Below, piece by piece: positions 7,182 through 14,923 of a stretch of 16,397 bases of DNA. Source of the stretch: Thermoplasmata archaeon (GTDB taxonomy: Archaea; Thermoplasmatota; Thermoplasmata; Thermoplasmatales; Thermoplasmataceae). The stretch spans positions 1-16,397 of the forward strand of contig JAJZXP010000460.1 of assembly GCA_021806345.1 (NCBI GenBank), in the 5' to 3' direction. The stretch's first letter is position 1. Every line of letters starts with the position of its first letter. Position numbers and translations under genes: made by a program. The notes beneath the pieces were generated by a model that worked only from the letters and a program-made list of their open reading frames with translations, was not told where the DNA came from and did no database searches.

Positions 7182-8201
7182 ATGATATTCGTTTCAGTTG
7201 ATGGTGGTGCCACCAAGACGCTTGCGGCATGCTATTCTGATGACGGTACGATTCTCGGTATCGGTGCATCGGGTCCTAGCAATTTCAGGAACATAGGTAT
7301 TGAGAAAGCTAAAGCAAATCTGCTCCAAGCTGTTACGAGGAGCTTGGAGAAAAGCGGCGTTGAAAGAAATAGCGTATCCCAGTATTCCTTTGCACTTGCA
7401 GGAGTAAAAGATTCTAAGAAATCAACAGAAATAATAGAATCATTTATACATGAAATGCAGTTGGGTAAAAAGATATCAATTTTGAATGACGGTGAGGCGG
7501 GATTTAACTGCCGTTTCCCAGGGATGGATGGGATAGTTGCGGCTCCGGGCACTGGGATGATTGCCTATGGGAGGCGTGGAAAAGTATTTGAGAGAGCGAG
7601 TGGATGGGGTTGGTTTCTGGGCGATGAGGGTGGAGCTTTTTACACAGCTAAACGTGCATTGCAGGAGTCATCAAAGATATTTGATCGGCGCTCAGAATCT
7701 GACAGTAGACTCCCTGAAGCTGTGCTTTACTATTTTGGTGTCGACGAACCGAGAAAGCTTGTTAACGAAGTCTATACAGAGCCTATAGACATAAGACGTA
7801 TCGCAGCATTTACGAGAATAATTTCAGATTACGCTAAACAGGGAGATAGACTCGCGATCTCACTTTTAAAGGAATCGGCACGGGAAGCAGCAAACTGTGT
7901 TTTAGCGCTCAAAAAAAAGATGTTTCCAGACAGGGATGTAGAATTCAGCGGTTATGGGGGCGTTTATAGGGCAGGAGACATTTATTGGAATACACTAAGA
8001 GATACAGTTGTTAACGCATATCCAGGAATGAAATACAAAAGGCCTTTATTCGGCTATCATGCAGTTATAGGTTCAATTTATCTTCTTCTGAATTCATACG
8101 ATGAAACGAGGTTCTTCAATCTTAATGATATCATAAATCAACTCGACGCTGCCATTTCTAATCTATCGGAAGAAGAAAGAAAAGATCTACTTTTGGTCTG
8201 A
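7182..8201 (+). CDS. BadF/BadG/BcrA-family amino-sugar kinase (GlcNAc/MurNAc kinase candidate)
   Basis: The 339-residue protein is an ASKHA-fold kinase. The phosphate-1 loop DGGATKT is at 7-13, LNDGEAGF (101-108) carries the catalytic Asp103, PGTGMIAYG (122-130) is the second phosphate loop, GWGWFLGDEGGA (141-152) is a family hallmark, and FSGYGGVYRAG forms the adenosine-side loop. Relatives phosphorylate GlcNAc (eukaryotic NAGK) or both MurNAc and GlcNAc (clostridial MurK). In this cluster it would produce MurNAc-6-P for MurQ and GlcNAc-6-P for NagA, replacing the phosphorylating PTS transporter of Bacillus; that specificity is inferred from context. Glucosamine kinase is an alternative. Third gene of the plus-strand run; convergent with the GNAT gene downstream. 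Confidence 0.85.
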   Translation: MIFVSVDGGATKTLAACYSDDGTILGIGASGPSNFRNIGIEKAKANLLQAVTRSLEKSGVERNSVSQYSFALAGVKDSKKSTEIIESFIHEMQLGKKISILNDGEAGFNCRFPGMDGIVAAPGTGMIAYGRRGKVFERASGWGWFLGDEGGAFYTAKRALQESSKIFDRRSESDSRLPEAVLYYFGVDEPRKLVNEVYTEPIDIRRIAAFTRIISDYAKQGDRLAISLLKESAREAANCVLALKKKMFPDRDVEFSGYGGVYRAGDIYWNTLRDTVVNAYPGMKYKRPLFGYHAVIGSIYLLLNSYDETRFFNLNDIINQLDAAISNLSEEERKDLLLV

Positions 8202-8215
8202 TCGGCCTATCCTTT

Positions 8216-8240
8216 GGACCAAACAGGTCCTGTTCTTATT
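8216..8240 (+). terminator. Possible terminator after the kinase gene
   Basis: GGACC (8216-8220) and GGTCC (8226-8230) form a perfect five-base stem with loop AAACA, followed by the T-rich TGTTCTTATT. It lies 15 bp after the kinase stop in the 104-bp gap between convergent genes. The stem is short and archaeal termination relies more on T-runs, so support is modest. Confidence 0.35.
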
Positions 8241-8305
8241 GCATAGAGTAAAACACTTTAAGATCAAACGCTAAGATCAAGCATCTTCATTTTTATTGTG
8301 AATAA

Positions 8306-9193
8306 TCATATGTTCATAGACATGATCTTAAATCTTCGGCTAATTTTAAATCCATAGCGAGAATATATGTGGCTTGCTCTCTCTGTCGTCCAAAGAAAAT
8401 ACGCATGTCTAATGCCGTTTGATTTCATTTTTATTAATGTGGCTGTCAGGAGTTTTGATCCGATTCCAAATGACCTATACTTATCCATCACCTCGAAACA
8501 CCCAAACCTTTCTCCCGGAGCAAATTCAAATGGCCCCTCACCGGATGCGTACATAGCATAACCCACGATCTCGGAATCAACTTTTGCTATTGTTATCTGA
8601 TCAATACTCCCCTTTGATATTACACCTTTACATCTAAGATAACAATCTGCAGGAAAGTTATTGGAAACCATCAAAAGAAAAGTACCAATTTCTGACTGTT
8701 GCAAGTCTGTTATTGATATTCTATCATCTCTTTGAATACAGTATTTCAAGTTTCCTATATCCGCTTCCATTGTAATGGCTTCATCTACTACCTTAAAACC
8801 TAGGCCTAATAAGGTTTTGTATATTTCCGGATACCTATCCGAATCTATTCCTGGAAAAAAATATCCGGGTGAAAATCCAGAATAATGAATACGTGAAACA
8901 CCTATTTCTTTAAGTTTTAAAATTTGTAAATTAATGAGGTTGTTTAAGTTCTCCAGAAAAATAGATCCAGCTGAAAATATCCAGGCTTCATTCTTGTTCC
9001 ACTTTTCGTATAAGAACGGCTTAGATCTGACACCTAACAAGGAAAAAGCATTATCCATAACAACTGGTTCGATCGGTTCAACATATTCATTATTGAAAAA
9101 TTTTCGTTTTAGTTGACCGACATTTGTTGGGTCGTATTGGAATACTGAATTCCATATTTCGCTCACTGCCTGTATTACTGAATTTGCACTCAT
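8306..9193 (-). CDS. GNAT-family N-acetyltransferase, two-domain
   Basis: At 295 residues this is about twice a single GNAT domain. The C-terminal half has the clear acetyl-CoA site: EVMDKYRSFGIGSKLLTATL (234-253) with the Q/RxxGxG/A-type loop RSFGIG, then HIYSRYGFK (275-283). The N-terminal half keeps GFSPGYFFPGID (106-117) followed by LLGLGFKV, a pattern of degenerate GNAT repeats seen in bacterial YbbJ-like proteins that I recall near muropeptide genes. The acceptor is unknown; an amino sugar, muropeptide or amino acid is plausible from context only. The ATG at 9193 has an ATTATAG box on the minus strand about 25 nt upstream (9214-9220), so it looks leaderless. It is the only gene here without an assigned step in the salvage route. 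Confidence 0.75.
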   Translation of the reverse strand: MSANSVIQAVSEIWNSVFQYDPTNVGQLKRKFFNNEYVEPIEPVVMDNAFSLLGVRSKPFLYEKWNKNEAWIFSAGSIFLENLNNLINLQILKLKEIGVSRIHYSGFSPGYFFPGIDSDRYPEIYKTLLGLGFKVVDEAITMEADIGNLKYCIQRDDRISITDLQQSEIGTFLLMVSNNFPADCYLRCKGVISKGSIDQITIAKVDSEIVGYAMYASGEGPFEFAPGERFGCFEVMDKYRSFGIGSKLLTATLIKMKSNGIRHAYFLWTTERASHIYSRYGFKISRRFKIMSMNI

Positions 9194-9388
9194 ACAGTAA
9201 TGATAGTTACTCTCTATAATTCGTTTTCCTCTAGATTTTCGTACAGTCTAGTTTTGCAGTCAACAAGCGTCTGCCATTACCAAGAAAGGGCACTTTTAGG
9301 TTCAGCAAAACGAATTACTCGAGTAAGATATAACTCGCTCTTCAAGCCTGCATACTTAGATAAAAATAGGGGATAACACTAACTTATT
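9194..9388. promoter_or_regulatory. Divergent promoter region with TTACTCGAGTAA palindrome
   Basis: This 195-bp gap separates the GNAT (-) and first NamZ (+) genes. It holds a perfect 12-bp palindrome, TTACTCGAGTAA (9315-9326), followed by a further ACTCG at 9333-9337, so that CGAGT (9320-9324) and ACTCG also form an inverted pair eight bases apart. An A/T-rich CTTAGATAAAAA (9355-9366) is centred about 28 nt before ATG 9389, and ATTATAG (minus, 9214-9220) serves the GNAT gene. The palindrome lies about 30 bp upstream of the NamZ TATA box, where an activator or repressor could bind. No regulator gene is in the window. Confidence 0.5.
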
Positions 9389-10480
9389 ATGACATTTAGA
9401 CTTGGTCTTGAGAACCTTAAAAAAGAGTACCTTAAAGAAAACATTTCCATCATAACTAACTCTACAGGCGTTACTAGTAATTTAGAGCAAAATATAGACT
9501 GGCTTCTGAGAAAGGGTGCTAAAATAAAAGAGATATTCGCTCCAGAGCATGGGTTCTATAATGCGCTAAAGAATGGAGAAGACGTACCGGATGAGACCTA
9601 CAACGGGTTACCTGTGCTGTCGATATATTCAGAAAATAGAAAACCATTTTCCCATGAAAAATTGGAAGGAATAGATGCAATAATTTATGATCTTCAGGAC
9701 TCTGGTTCTAGACCATATACACATCTTTCAATATTGAAAGAACTTCTGGTTGCGTCTAGGGAAATGGGTGTAAAGGTAATTGTTTGCGACAGACCTGCTC
9801 CATTGACGGCTAGCAAGGTGGATGGCCCGATGATGGAAAAAGAAAATATTTCTTTCATTGGTGCCGAGCAGATTCCACTCAGATACGGAATGACTGTTGG
9901 TGAGATCGCGATCTTTATGAATCAAACAATCAACGCTGATTTAGAAGTTTCTTCGATGTCCGAATACTCCAGAGACAAGTACTACGACGAATATATGAAA
10001 TTCTTCGTTCCCCCGTCCCTAAACCTTTCGTGTATGGATTCAGTGGTCAATTTTAATGGGTTAGTTCTGCTGGAAGCAACCAGGGCGAGTGTCGGAAGAG
10101 GAACTCCTTATCCATTCCTACAGTTTGGATATGTCAAATCATTCAAAATACCATTAATAAAAAACAAAGGAGTCATTCTTAGAAAGACTATGTTCGTTCC
10201 TGCGTTTGACTCGCTCAGAGATCAAAGAGTTGAGGGATATTTTATTCATATTTTCAATAGGGAACGATTCAACAGCATAGAGCTAGCGATCTCTGCTTTG
10301 AAGGTACTTTATAACATCGATCCAAATCTAATAGATTTTCCACACATGATAAAGCTTTATGGATCCAAAAAGATAAAGCACTATCTTGAAAATGATACTA
10401 TGATTGAGGAAATAAAGAAAGACTGGTATCCGGAGAGAAGAGATTTCATGGAACGTAGAAGAAACTGTATTCTTTACTAA
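9389..10480 (+). CDS. DUF1343/NamZ-like exo-muramidase family protein, divergent copy
   Basis: NamZ (Bacillus YbbC, CAZy GH171) removes MurNAc from the non-reducing end of peptidoglycan chains. This 363-residue protein has the family frame: ITNSTGV (22-28), APEHGF (51-56), YDLQDSGSRPYTH (100-112), DRPAPL (134-139) and RYGMTVGE (165-172). It departs from the usual signatures at several places: DRPNPI is DRPAPL, PSPNMPTLDTA is PPSLNLSCMDSVV (208-220), and EGTNxSEGRGTT is EATRASVGRGTP (229-240), losing the Glu of SEGRGT. It is also shorter than the second copy in this window. So it is clearly a family member, but its activity or substrate may differ. No signal peptide. ATG 9389 has a TATA-like box about 28 nt upstream. 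Confidence 0.8.
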   Translation: MTFRLGLENLKKEYLKENISIITNSTGVTSNLEQNIDWLLRKGAKIKEIFAPEHGFYNALKNGEDVPDETYNGLPVLSIYSENRKPFSHEKLEGIDAIIYDLQDSGSRPYTHLSILKELLVASREMGVKVIVCDRPAPLTASKVDGPMMEKENISFIGAEQIPLRYGMTVGEIAIFMNQTINADLEVSSMSEYSRDKYYDEYMKFFVPPSLNLSCMDSVVNFNGLVLLEATRASVGRGTPYPFLQFGYVKSFKIPLIKNKGVILRKTMFVPAFDSLRDQRVEGYFIHIFNRERFNSIELAISALKVLYNIDPNLIDFPHMIKLYGSKKIKHYLENDTMIEEIKKDWYPERRDFMERRRNCILY

Positions 10481-10546
10481 TTGTATTTCATTCGTAAACT
10501 GATCAAAACATTTGAAAAACGCGCGTAGCGGGAATTTAACCCATTT

Positions 10547-10573
10547 CATGCTTGGCATGTTTAAATCTTTTTT
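10547..10573 (+). terminator. Candidate terminator of the first NamZ gene
   Basis: CATGC (10547-10551) and GCATG (10555-10559) form a perfect five-base stem with a TTG loop, followed by TTTAAATC and a run of six T at 10568-10573. It lies 67 bp after the stop. The T-run suits archaeal termination and the hairpin adds weight, but this is by inspection only. Confidence 0.45.
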
Positions 10574-10898
10574 ATCTGAGGAAAATACTACAAGGAATAC
10601 ACTCAAATGGATATGTTAAATAATGTATAAAAAATGGATAATCTTATGTGATCGGTATAATAAAATTTAACTAATTGTAATATAAGTGCTAAATGTTATA
10701 TACGCTTTAGCGGTTTATTCTCGAATATTTGTGGAGAGGAATAAAGAATTAAAGAATATGATAATAAATTTCAGTAGCAGAGTTTTTTGACGAAGCATAA
10801 TTATTCACCCAAAACAATTATAGCTACGTTTTAATTGTCATTCTACTCCATCCACTTAAAGATCTCAAATCGATCCATGGGATTCACATTTTATTCGC

Positions 10899-10905
10899 AA
10901 AAAAA
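10899..10905 (-). terminator. T-run terminator of nagZ
   Basis: Seven consecutive T on the minus strand, 17 bp beyond the nagZ stop codon. It has no clear stem. Such T-runs are typical archaeal terminators. Confidence 0.45.
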
Positions 10906-10922
10906 CTTGAAGAACCAAAAGA

Positions 10923-12326
10923 TTAAAAATAACCAATAAGTTTAATCAAGGACCCTAAGATAGTTGCAGGTTTCTGAGAATATGTGCTTATGTATCCAAT
11001 AGACGGATCTACAATACCTATATCTGTATCTACCCCAGTAGATATGAAAGCACATTTTTTTCCCTTACAAAATTCATTGATTTTCCATATTCTGTTTTTT
11101 AGATGTTCATTTCTTCCTACGAAAACGAACTGACTTTTTTGATCCGATGCATCTATACTATCAAATCCACGGACAATTTTGATTTTAATATCTAATTTTT
11201 TTACTTCTTTGCTTAGGCTATCCATTTGATCATTACTTTCAACGACGTTACTTTCGGAAGGAGTATCCAACAAAATAAGGTATGTCGTTGATGAGGGATC
11301 TAATGCAACGTTTCTTCGGATAATAGGAAACGTCAGCTCAACTGACTTCATCAGGTATGATCCGGGATTACTGGGCGAATGTATAGGGCTCTCAATAAAT
11401 TTCAATATTCTATCAATCTTAGCATGTACGTTTCCAAGATCTCTGTTTGATATTATATCTGCTAGCTCGAGAGACCCGTTTAAATCACCGCTTTCAATTA
11501 CGTCAATCCCATTAAATAGGGTATTTTTGACAATCTCTTCTTTGTTAAAGTTATCCGAAAGAGCTCTCATGTCTATTGAATCTGTAATCATCAATCCGTC
11601 AAATTTAAAATCGTTTCTAAGTAAGTTATGTACTTTTCCGGAAATAGACGCGGGGTAATTAGAATCGATACTAGAATAGAGTACATGCGACAACATGACA
11701 GAATGCACTCCAACCAACACTGCTTGTCTAAACGGATAAGCATCATTCATTATTGTTTCATAACTTCTTTTATCTTCTGGGAGCAACAGGTGTGAATCAC
11801 CTATGACTCCTCCATGACCTGGGAAGTGTTTTGCTGTTGCATGCACACCGTGATTTTGCAATCCCTCTATGTAAGCTGAACCATGCTTAGAAACCTTGAT
11901 TATGTCAGTTCCAAAAGATCTTTCCAATATCACCTGATTATAGGGGTTCAGCAGATCTAGAACCGGAGCAAGATTCCATTTTATTCCAAGCTCAGAAAGT
12001 TGGTGTCCAGTTAAAGCACCAACGTAGCGCGTAAAATTGACATTATCAAGCTTCCCTAAGAAAAGATTGCTCGGATTATAATCCAGCCAGGGTAATCTTA
12101 CTACATTCCCCCCTTCCTGGTCAACTGCAATGACAGGTTCCGTAACACCACGATCTATGACATATATGTGTCTTATTTTCTTAATTAGTGATTCAAGATC
12201 TGTAACAGACGAGAAATCAGACTTAAACAAAACGATTGATGACGGTAAAAGATCTGAAATCTTTCGGAGAGCTTCCTCTCTTTCCATTCCACGTATTCCA
12301 GATTGAATAAATAAGCCAGGCCTCAT
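10923..12326 (-). CDS. nagZ: Family GH3 beta-N-acetylglucosaminidase
   Basis: NagZ splits the GlcNAc-beta-1,4-MurNAc bond from the non-reducing end, releasing GlcNAc from muropeptides. The 467-residue protein has the GH3 TIM barrel with substrate-site VDQEGG (68-73), the NagZ-defining loop KHFPGHG (166-172) plus DSH (177-179), whose Asp-His pair acts as general acid/base, MLSH (211-214), and the nucleophile Asp249 in MITDSIDMRAL. A C-terminal domain of about 140 residues (after about 325) follows, as in two-domain Gram-positive NagZ and unlike the single-domain E. coli enzyme. There is no signal peptide: the barrel starts at residue 1, so it appears cytoplasmic. Start ATG 12326 has an AAAATTAATAC box (minus, 12347-12357) about 26 nt upstream, giving it a promoter of its own 48 bp after the S15-type gene. 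Confidence 0.93.
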   Translation of the reverse strand: MRPGLFIQSGIRGMEREEALRKISDLLPSSIVLFKSDFSSVTDLESLIKKIRHIYVIDRGVTEPVIAVDQEGGNVVRLPWLDYNPSNLFLGKLDNVNFTRYVGALTGHQLSELGIKWNLAPVLDLLNPYNQVILERSFGTDIIKVSKHGSAYIEGLQNHGVHATAKHFPGHGGVIGDSHLLLPEDKRSYETIMNDAYPFRQAVLVGVHSVMLSHVLYSSIDSNYPASISGKVHNLLRNDFKFDGLMITDSIDMRALSDNFNKEEIVKNTLFNGIDVIESGDLNGSLELADIISNRDLGNVHAKIDRILKFIESPIHSPSNPGSYLMKSVELTFPIIRRNVALDPSSTTYLILLDTPSESNVVESNDQMDSLSKEVKKLDIKIKIVRGFDSIDASDQKSQFVFVGRNEHLKNRIWKINEFCKGKKCAFISTGVDTDIGIVDPSIGYISTYSQKPATILGSLIKLIGYF

Positions 12327-12346
12327 TATATGGATATATTCACAAA

Positions 12347-12357
12347 GTATTAATTTT
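12347..12357 (-). promoter_or_regulatory. TATA-like box of nagZ
   Basis: AAAATTAATAC on the minus strand, centred about 26 nt before the nagZ ATG, in the 48-bp gap after the CocE-like gene. The spacing predicts a leaderless transcript. Confidence 0.5.
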
Positions 12358-12374
12358 GATTCTTATAATTTGAA

Positions 12375-14012
12375 CTATTTGATTGAAGTTAAGATTAGTT
12401 TCGAAGGATGCTCAGAATCATGATAAACCCTTTGCGTTGCAGGTACTAATTTATCCGTGAGAGCCTGATTTCCGATTATGTTTTGATTTCTCGAGTACTT
12501 TGGAAATGCGCTTGATGAAATCTCAATTCTAATTGTATGATCTTCGGGGATCTCAATACACGTATTCCATAGGTCGACGTTTATTCTGATGATCTTTCCT
12601 GGTGAGACGTAATCCTCATGATTAAAGCCATTTCTGTACTTCATTCTAATTATTCCGTCTGTGAGGCGAAGGGAATACTTGTCTGGCCATACATCAACTA
12701 ATTTTACTGTAAAATCTGTATCTGGGGCAGTTGTCGAGACGTATAGCTCTGCCTTTACTTCACCTGCAAGTCTAATGGGGCTCGTGAGTCTATGGGAAGA
12801 ATATACGAGTACGTCGTTCCTTTTTTCAATCTCTGAATAGTCATCAGGTCCTCCAATTTGTGAGAAACTATCTTCGGTAATGAAAGGAACAGGATAAGCC
12901 GGGTCGTATAAGAACTCATCAAATGTTGAGGAGTGGGAACTTTGTAAAACAGGTTCGGAGGTAAGTATACCGTCACCAGAACTGGAATTTGCATGTCCAT
13001 TTGAGTTTAAATAAAAATAAGATTGAAATGAATCTGGAATTGGCCAATCATTATACTTCATCCATTTATTTGAGCCCATCATAAACACGCGAACACGATC
13101 CTGTTTCGTTTCGCGATCTTCAAGAATGGACTTTATCCACTGGGACTCCAATTTTACAAGATCGATTATCGAATCTGGCCCAAAGTCAAGTCTGCCTAAT
13201 CTTGTAAATGTATTCACTTTATGCGGCCAAGGCCCAATTATCATTGCTTGGTGTTCCTGCGCAAATTCAGTGGCAGCCATATTTTTCATTCTCATGTAAT
13301 TGATAAAAGTTCCGATCTGTTCATCATCATACCAACCAGATATATGCATCACTGGAACATCCAATTGTTCTAATTTTTTCTGATAAAAGAGCGGATCCCA
13401 GAATTTACTTCCCGGAGGATTAATAAAATACTCCTTCCAAAATGGAATAGAGCGACCCGTATACATGGGTAGATCGATTAAAGGAAGTTTTCGGAAAACA
13501 TCGCCCCATTTTACAAGTCTTCCGTTTTGCATGGTTGCCCCGGATATTGAAAAGAGCCACTGTAGTGTCATAGGAGAAGGGTATCCAGTTGGATCTTCCA
13601 CAAAAGGGTCTGATGGCGAAACTATACTGATCATAGCCTTTAGATGTGGTGGATGTGTAAGGGCAGTAAGCCACTGAATACGCGCAGCATAAGAAGCACC
13701 GTACGTTATAATATTTCCATCAGAAAAATATTGGGAGGAAAGCCACTCGACAAGGTCAAATCCATCTCTAGACTCGTTGAAGTATGGGATAAATTTGCCA
13801 TCGGAGTCACCTCTTCCCCTGACGTCACATGAAACGAAATTATAACCAAATGAGTTGAACCTGAGAGCAGTGTCTTGAATTTCATCACTCCCCTTCCCAT
13901 AAGGTGTTCTCAAAAGAACAACAGGTAATCTTGAGGCAGCTTCTATAGAATATATATCGCACGATAGTTCAACACCATCGCTCATGGGCACCCGAACGTC
14001 GTATTGTATCAT
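12375..14012 (-). CDS. CocE/NonD-type alpha/beta hydrolase (X-Pro dipeptidyl-peptidase S15 family)
   Basis: The ATG at 14012 gives 545 residues; an in-frame TTG at 14033 would add seven. I prefer the ATG because it gives MIQYDVRVPMSDG, the normal family start, and an A/T-rich box (about 14037-14045, minus) lies about 29 nt upstream. The N-terminal alpha/beta hydrolase domain has TPYGKG, CDVRGRGDSDG and the nucleophile elbow TYGASYAARIQ (Ser107, from the ATG). Asp about 229 in SGWYDD and His about 264 in GPWPHK complete the triad. The C-terminal X-Pro beta-sandwich shows TDFTVKLVDVWPD and DGIIRMKYRNG. The usual GGSYGG elbow is GASYAA here. Family activities range from X-Pro dipeptidyl peptidase to acyl esterase and beta-lactam ester hydrolase. 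A role in muropeptide peptide trimming is inferred from position between nagZ and the NlpC/P60 gene. Confidence 0.85.
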   Translation of the reverse strand: MIQYDVRVPMSDGVELSCDIYSIEAASRLPVVLLRTPYGKGSDEIQDTALRFNSFGYNFVSCDVRGRGDSDGKFIPYFNESRDGFDLVEWLSSQYFSDGNIITYGASYAARIQWLTALTHPPHLKAMISIVSPSDPFVEDPTGYPSPMTLQWLFSISGATMQNGRLVKWGDVFRKLPLIDLPMYTGRSIPFWKEYFINPPGSKFWDPLFYQKKLEQLDVPVMHISGWYDDEQIGTFINYMRMKNMAATEFAQEHQAMIIGPWPHKVNTFTRLGRLDFGPDSIIDLVKLESQWIKSILEDRETKQDRVRVFMMGSNKWMKYNDWPIPDSFQSYFYLNSNGHANSSSGDGILTSEPVLQSSHSSTFDEFLYDPAYPVPFITEDSFSQIGGPDDYSEIEKRNDVLVYSSHRLTSPIRLAGEVKAELYVSTTAPDTDFTVKLVDVWPDKYSLRLTDGIIRMKYRNGFNHEDYVSPGKIIRINVDLWNTCIEIPEDHTIRIEISSSAFPKYSRNQNIIGNQALTDKLVPATQRVYHDSEHPSKLILTSIK

Positions 14013-14033
14013 TTGACCACCAATATTGTTCAA

Positions 14034-14140
14034 TACCTTAATTTATTTCGACTTATTAATCAATGTACTCCTTTCAGATGTATTTTTAAAAGTAGTCCGG
14101 TAACCCTAGTTCAATAATTTCTTATTCTATTAGAATATTA
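14034..14140. promoter_or_regulatory. Divergent region before the S15-type and NlpC/P60 genes
   Basis: The 107-bp gap has A/T-rich boxes for both directions (ATTAATAA and ATAAATTAA, minus; TCAATAATTTC at 14111-14121, plus). Just before GTG 14141 is a 15-bp perfect inverted repeat, TATTCT-ATT-AGAATA at 14123-14137, ending three bases before the start. It has the same position relative to the start as the inverted repeat before the kinase gene, but a different sequence. Confidence 0.45.
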
Positions 14141-14848
14141 GTGGCTGTGTCTTACATCAGGATAGGCGTAGCTGATATACGGAAAGAACCAAAATTCGAA
14201 TCAGAACGTGATTCACAGGTAATTTTCGGCGAAGAATTTCGCGTAATTGAAAACTTTGGAGAATACACAAAAATAAGATCTAAGGACGGTATAACTGGAT
14301 TTATCAAAACTTACCTAATTGTGGAAGGGGATAAAAGGAAGTATAAACTCAAATCATTCTTTGATGCCGAGGATGTGAAGCTCCCATTTGGTTCACTCCT
14401 TAGTGACGAGGATGTATCAAAGCACAATATTCCTGAGCATAAGATCACCAAAATAAACGATTATCGATTTTCTATCACAGAATTAGCCATGAAATTCATC
14501 GGAGTGCCCTATCTATGGGGAGGCACATCCGATTTCGGTTTTGATTGTTCGGGATTTGTTCAGCGTCTTTATCGCTTCGTTGGCTGGGAACTGCCAAGAA
14601 ATTCGGATCAGCAGAGAGATTTTACAAAAACAGTGGATGGTTTTGAAAATGCGAAAGTTGGAGACTTAATTTTCTTTAAAGGGCATGTTGCATTATATCT
14701 TGGCGGAGGGAACATAATACACGCTAATGGTCACATGGCGAGTGTATCTTTTGATAACCTATTTGACGGCAGTAGTTATTCTAAAAATTTGTTGGATATA
14801 TTTGAGAAAATAGGAAGTATTCAACAAAGTTTGCCTAGTTCTTTTTAA
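14141..14848 (+). CDS. SH3b-NlpC/P60 endopeptidase (YkfC-like gamma-D-Glu-diamino acid peptidase)
   Basis: NlpC/P60 cysteine peptidases of the YkfC type cut the gamma-D-Glu-diaminopimelate bond in L-Ala-headed stem peptides. The 235-residue protein has an N-terminal bacterial SH3-like domain (about 1-60; GVADIRKEPKFE and ITGFIKTYLI), a linker, and the catalytic domain from about 112. Signatures are GVPYLWGGTS (121-130), the nucleophile Cys136 in FDCSGFVQ, LPRNSDQQ, His182 in GHVALYLGGG and His194 in IIHANG, so the triad is complete. No signal peptide or anchor is visible, in line with a cytoplasmic recycling enzyme rather than an autolysin. The start is GTG at 14141 (or GTG 14147). The substrate contains D-Glu and diaminopimelate, which occur in bacterial peptidoglycan. 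The second NamZ gene follows 75 bp downstream. Confidence 0.9.
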   Translation: MAVSYIRIGVADIRKEPKFESERDSQVIFGEEFRVIENFGEYTKIRSKDGITGFIKTYLIVEGDKRKYKLKSFFDAEDVKLPFGSLLSDEDVSKHNIPEHKITKINDYRFSITELAMKFIGVPYLWGGTSDFGFDCSGFVQRLYRFVGWELPRNSDQQRDFTKTVDGFENAKVGDLIFFKGHVALYLGGGNIIHANGHMASVSFDNLFDGSSYSKNLLDIFEKIGSIQQSLPSSF

Positions 14849-14910
14849 AATCTAGCATTTCAGAAATAGCAGACGTACTCAAATTTAGATACCATGCTGA
14901 TATGAGCAAT

Positions 14911-14914
14911 GAGG
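14911..14914 (+). promoter_or_regulatory. Shine-Dalgarno-like site of the second NamZ gene
   Basis: GAGG lies nine bases before ATG 14924, a usable ribosome-binding site. This gene lacks a convincing TATA box at about 26 nt upstream, unlike most genes here, so it is probably co-transcribed with the NlpC/P60 gene and needs an internal ribosome-binding site. It also favours this ATG over others nearby. Confidence 0.45.
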
Positions 14915-14923
14915 TTTTGAAAT

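Larger units (their letters stand above)
10481..10922. other. 442-bp gap between convergent genes
   Basis: Strongly AT-rich, between the first NamZ gene (+) and nagZ (-). It holds a candidate terminator for each gene (10547-10573 + and 10899-10905 -). Open frames here, including a minus-strand one overlapping the NamZ gene end, show no family signature and look like chance. I see no RNA gene, tandem repeat or mobile-element trace. Confidence 0.6.

Noticed and set aside
7232..7552. 106-codon open frame antisense to the kinase gene
   Set aside because: It lies wholly inside a strongly supported kinase gene and has no recognisable domain.
10328..10606. 92-codon minus-strand open frame over the end of the first NamZ gene
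   Set aside because: It overlaps a well-supported gene for most of its length, shows no family motif, and its open state follows from the AT-rich complement.
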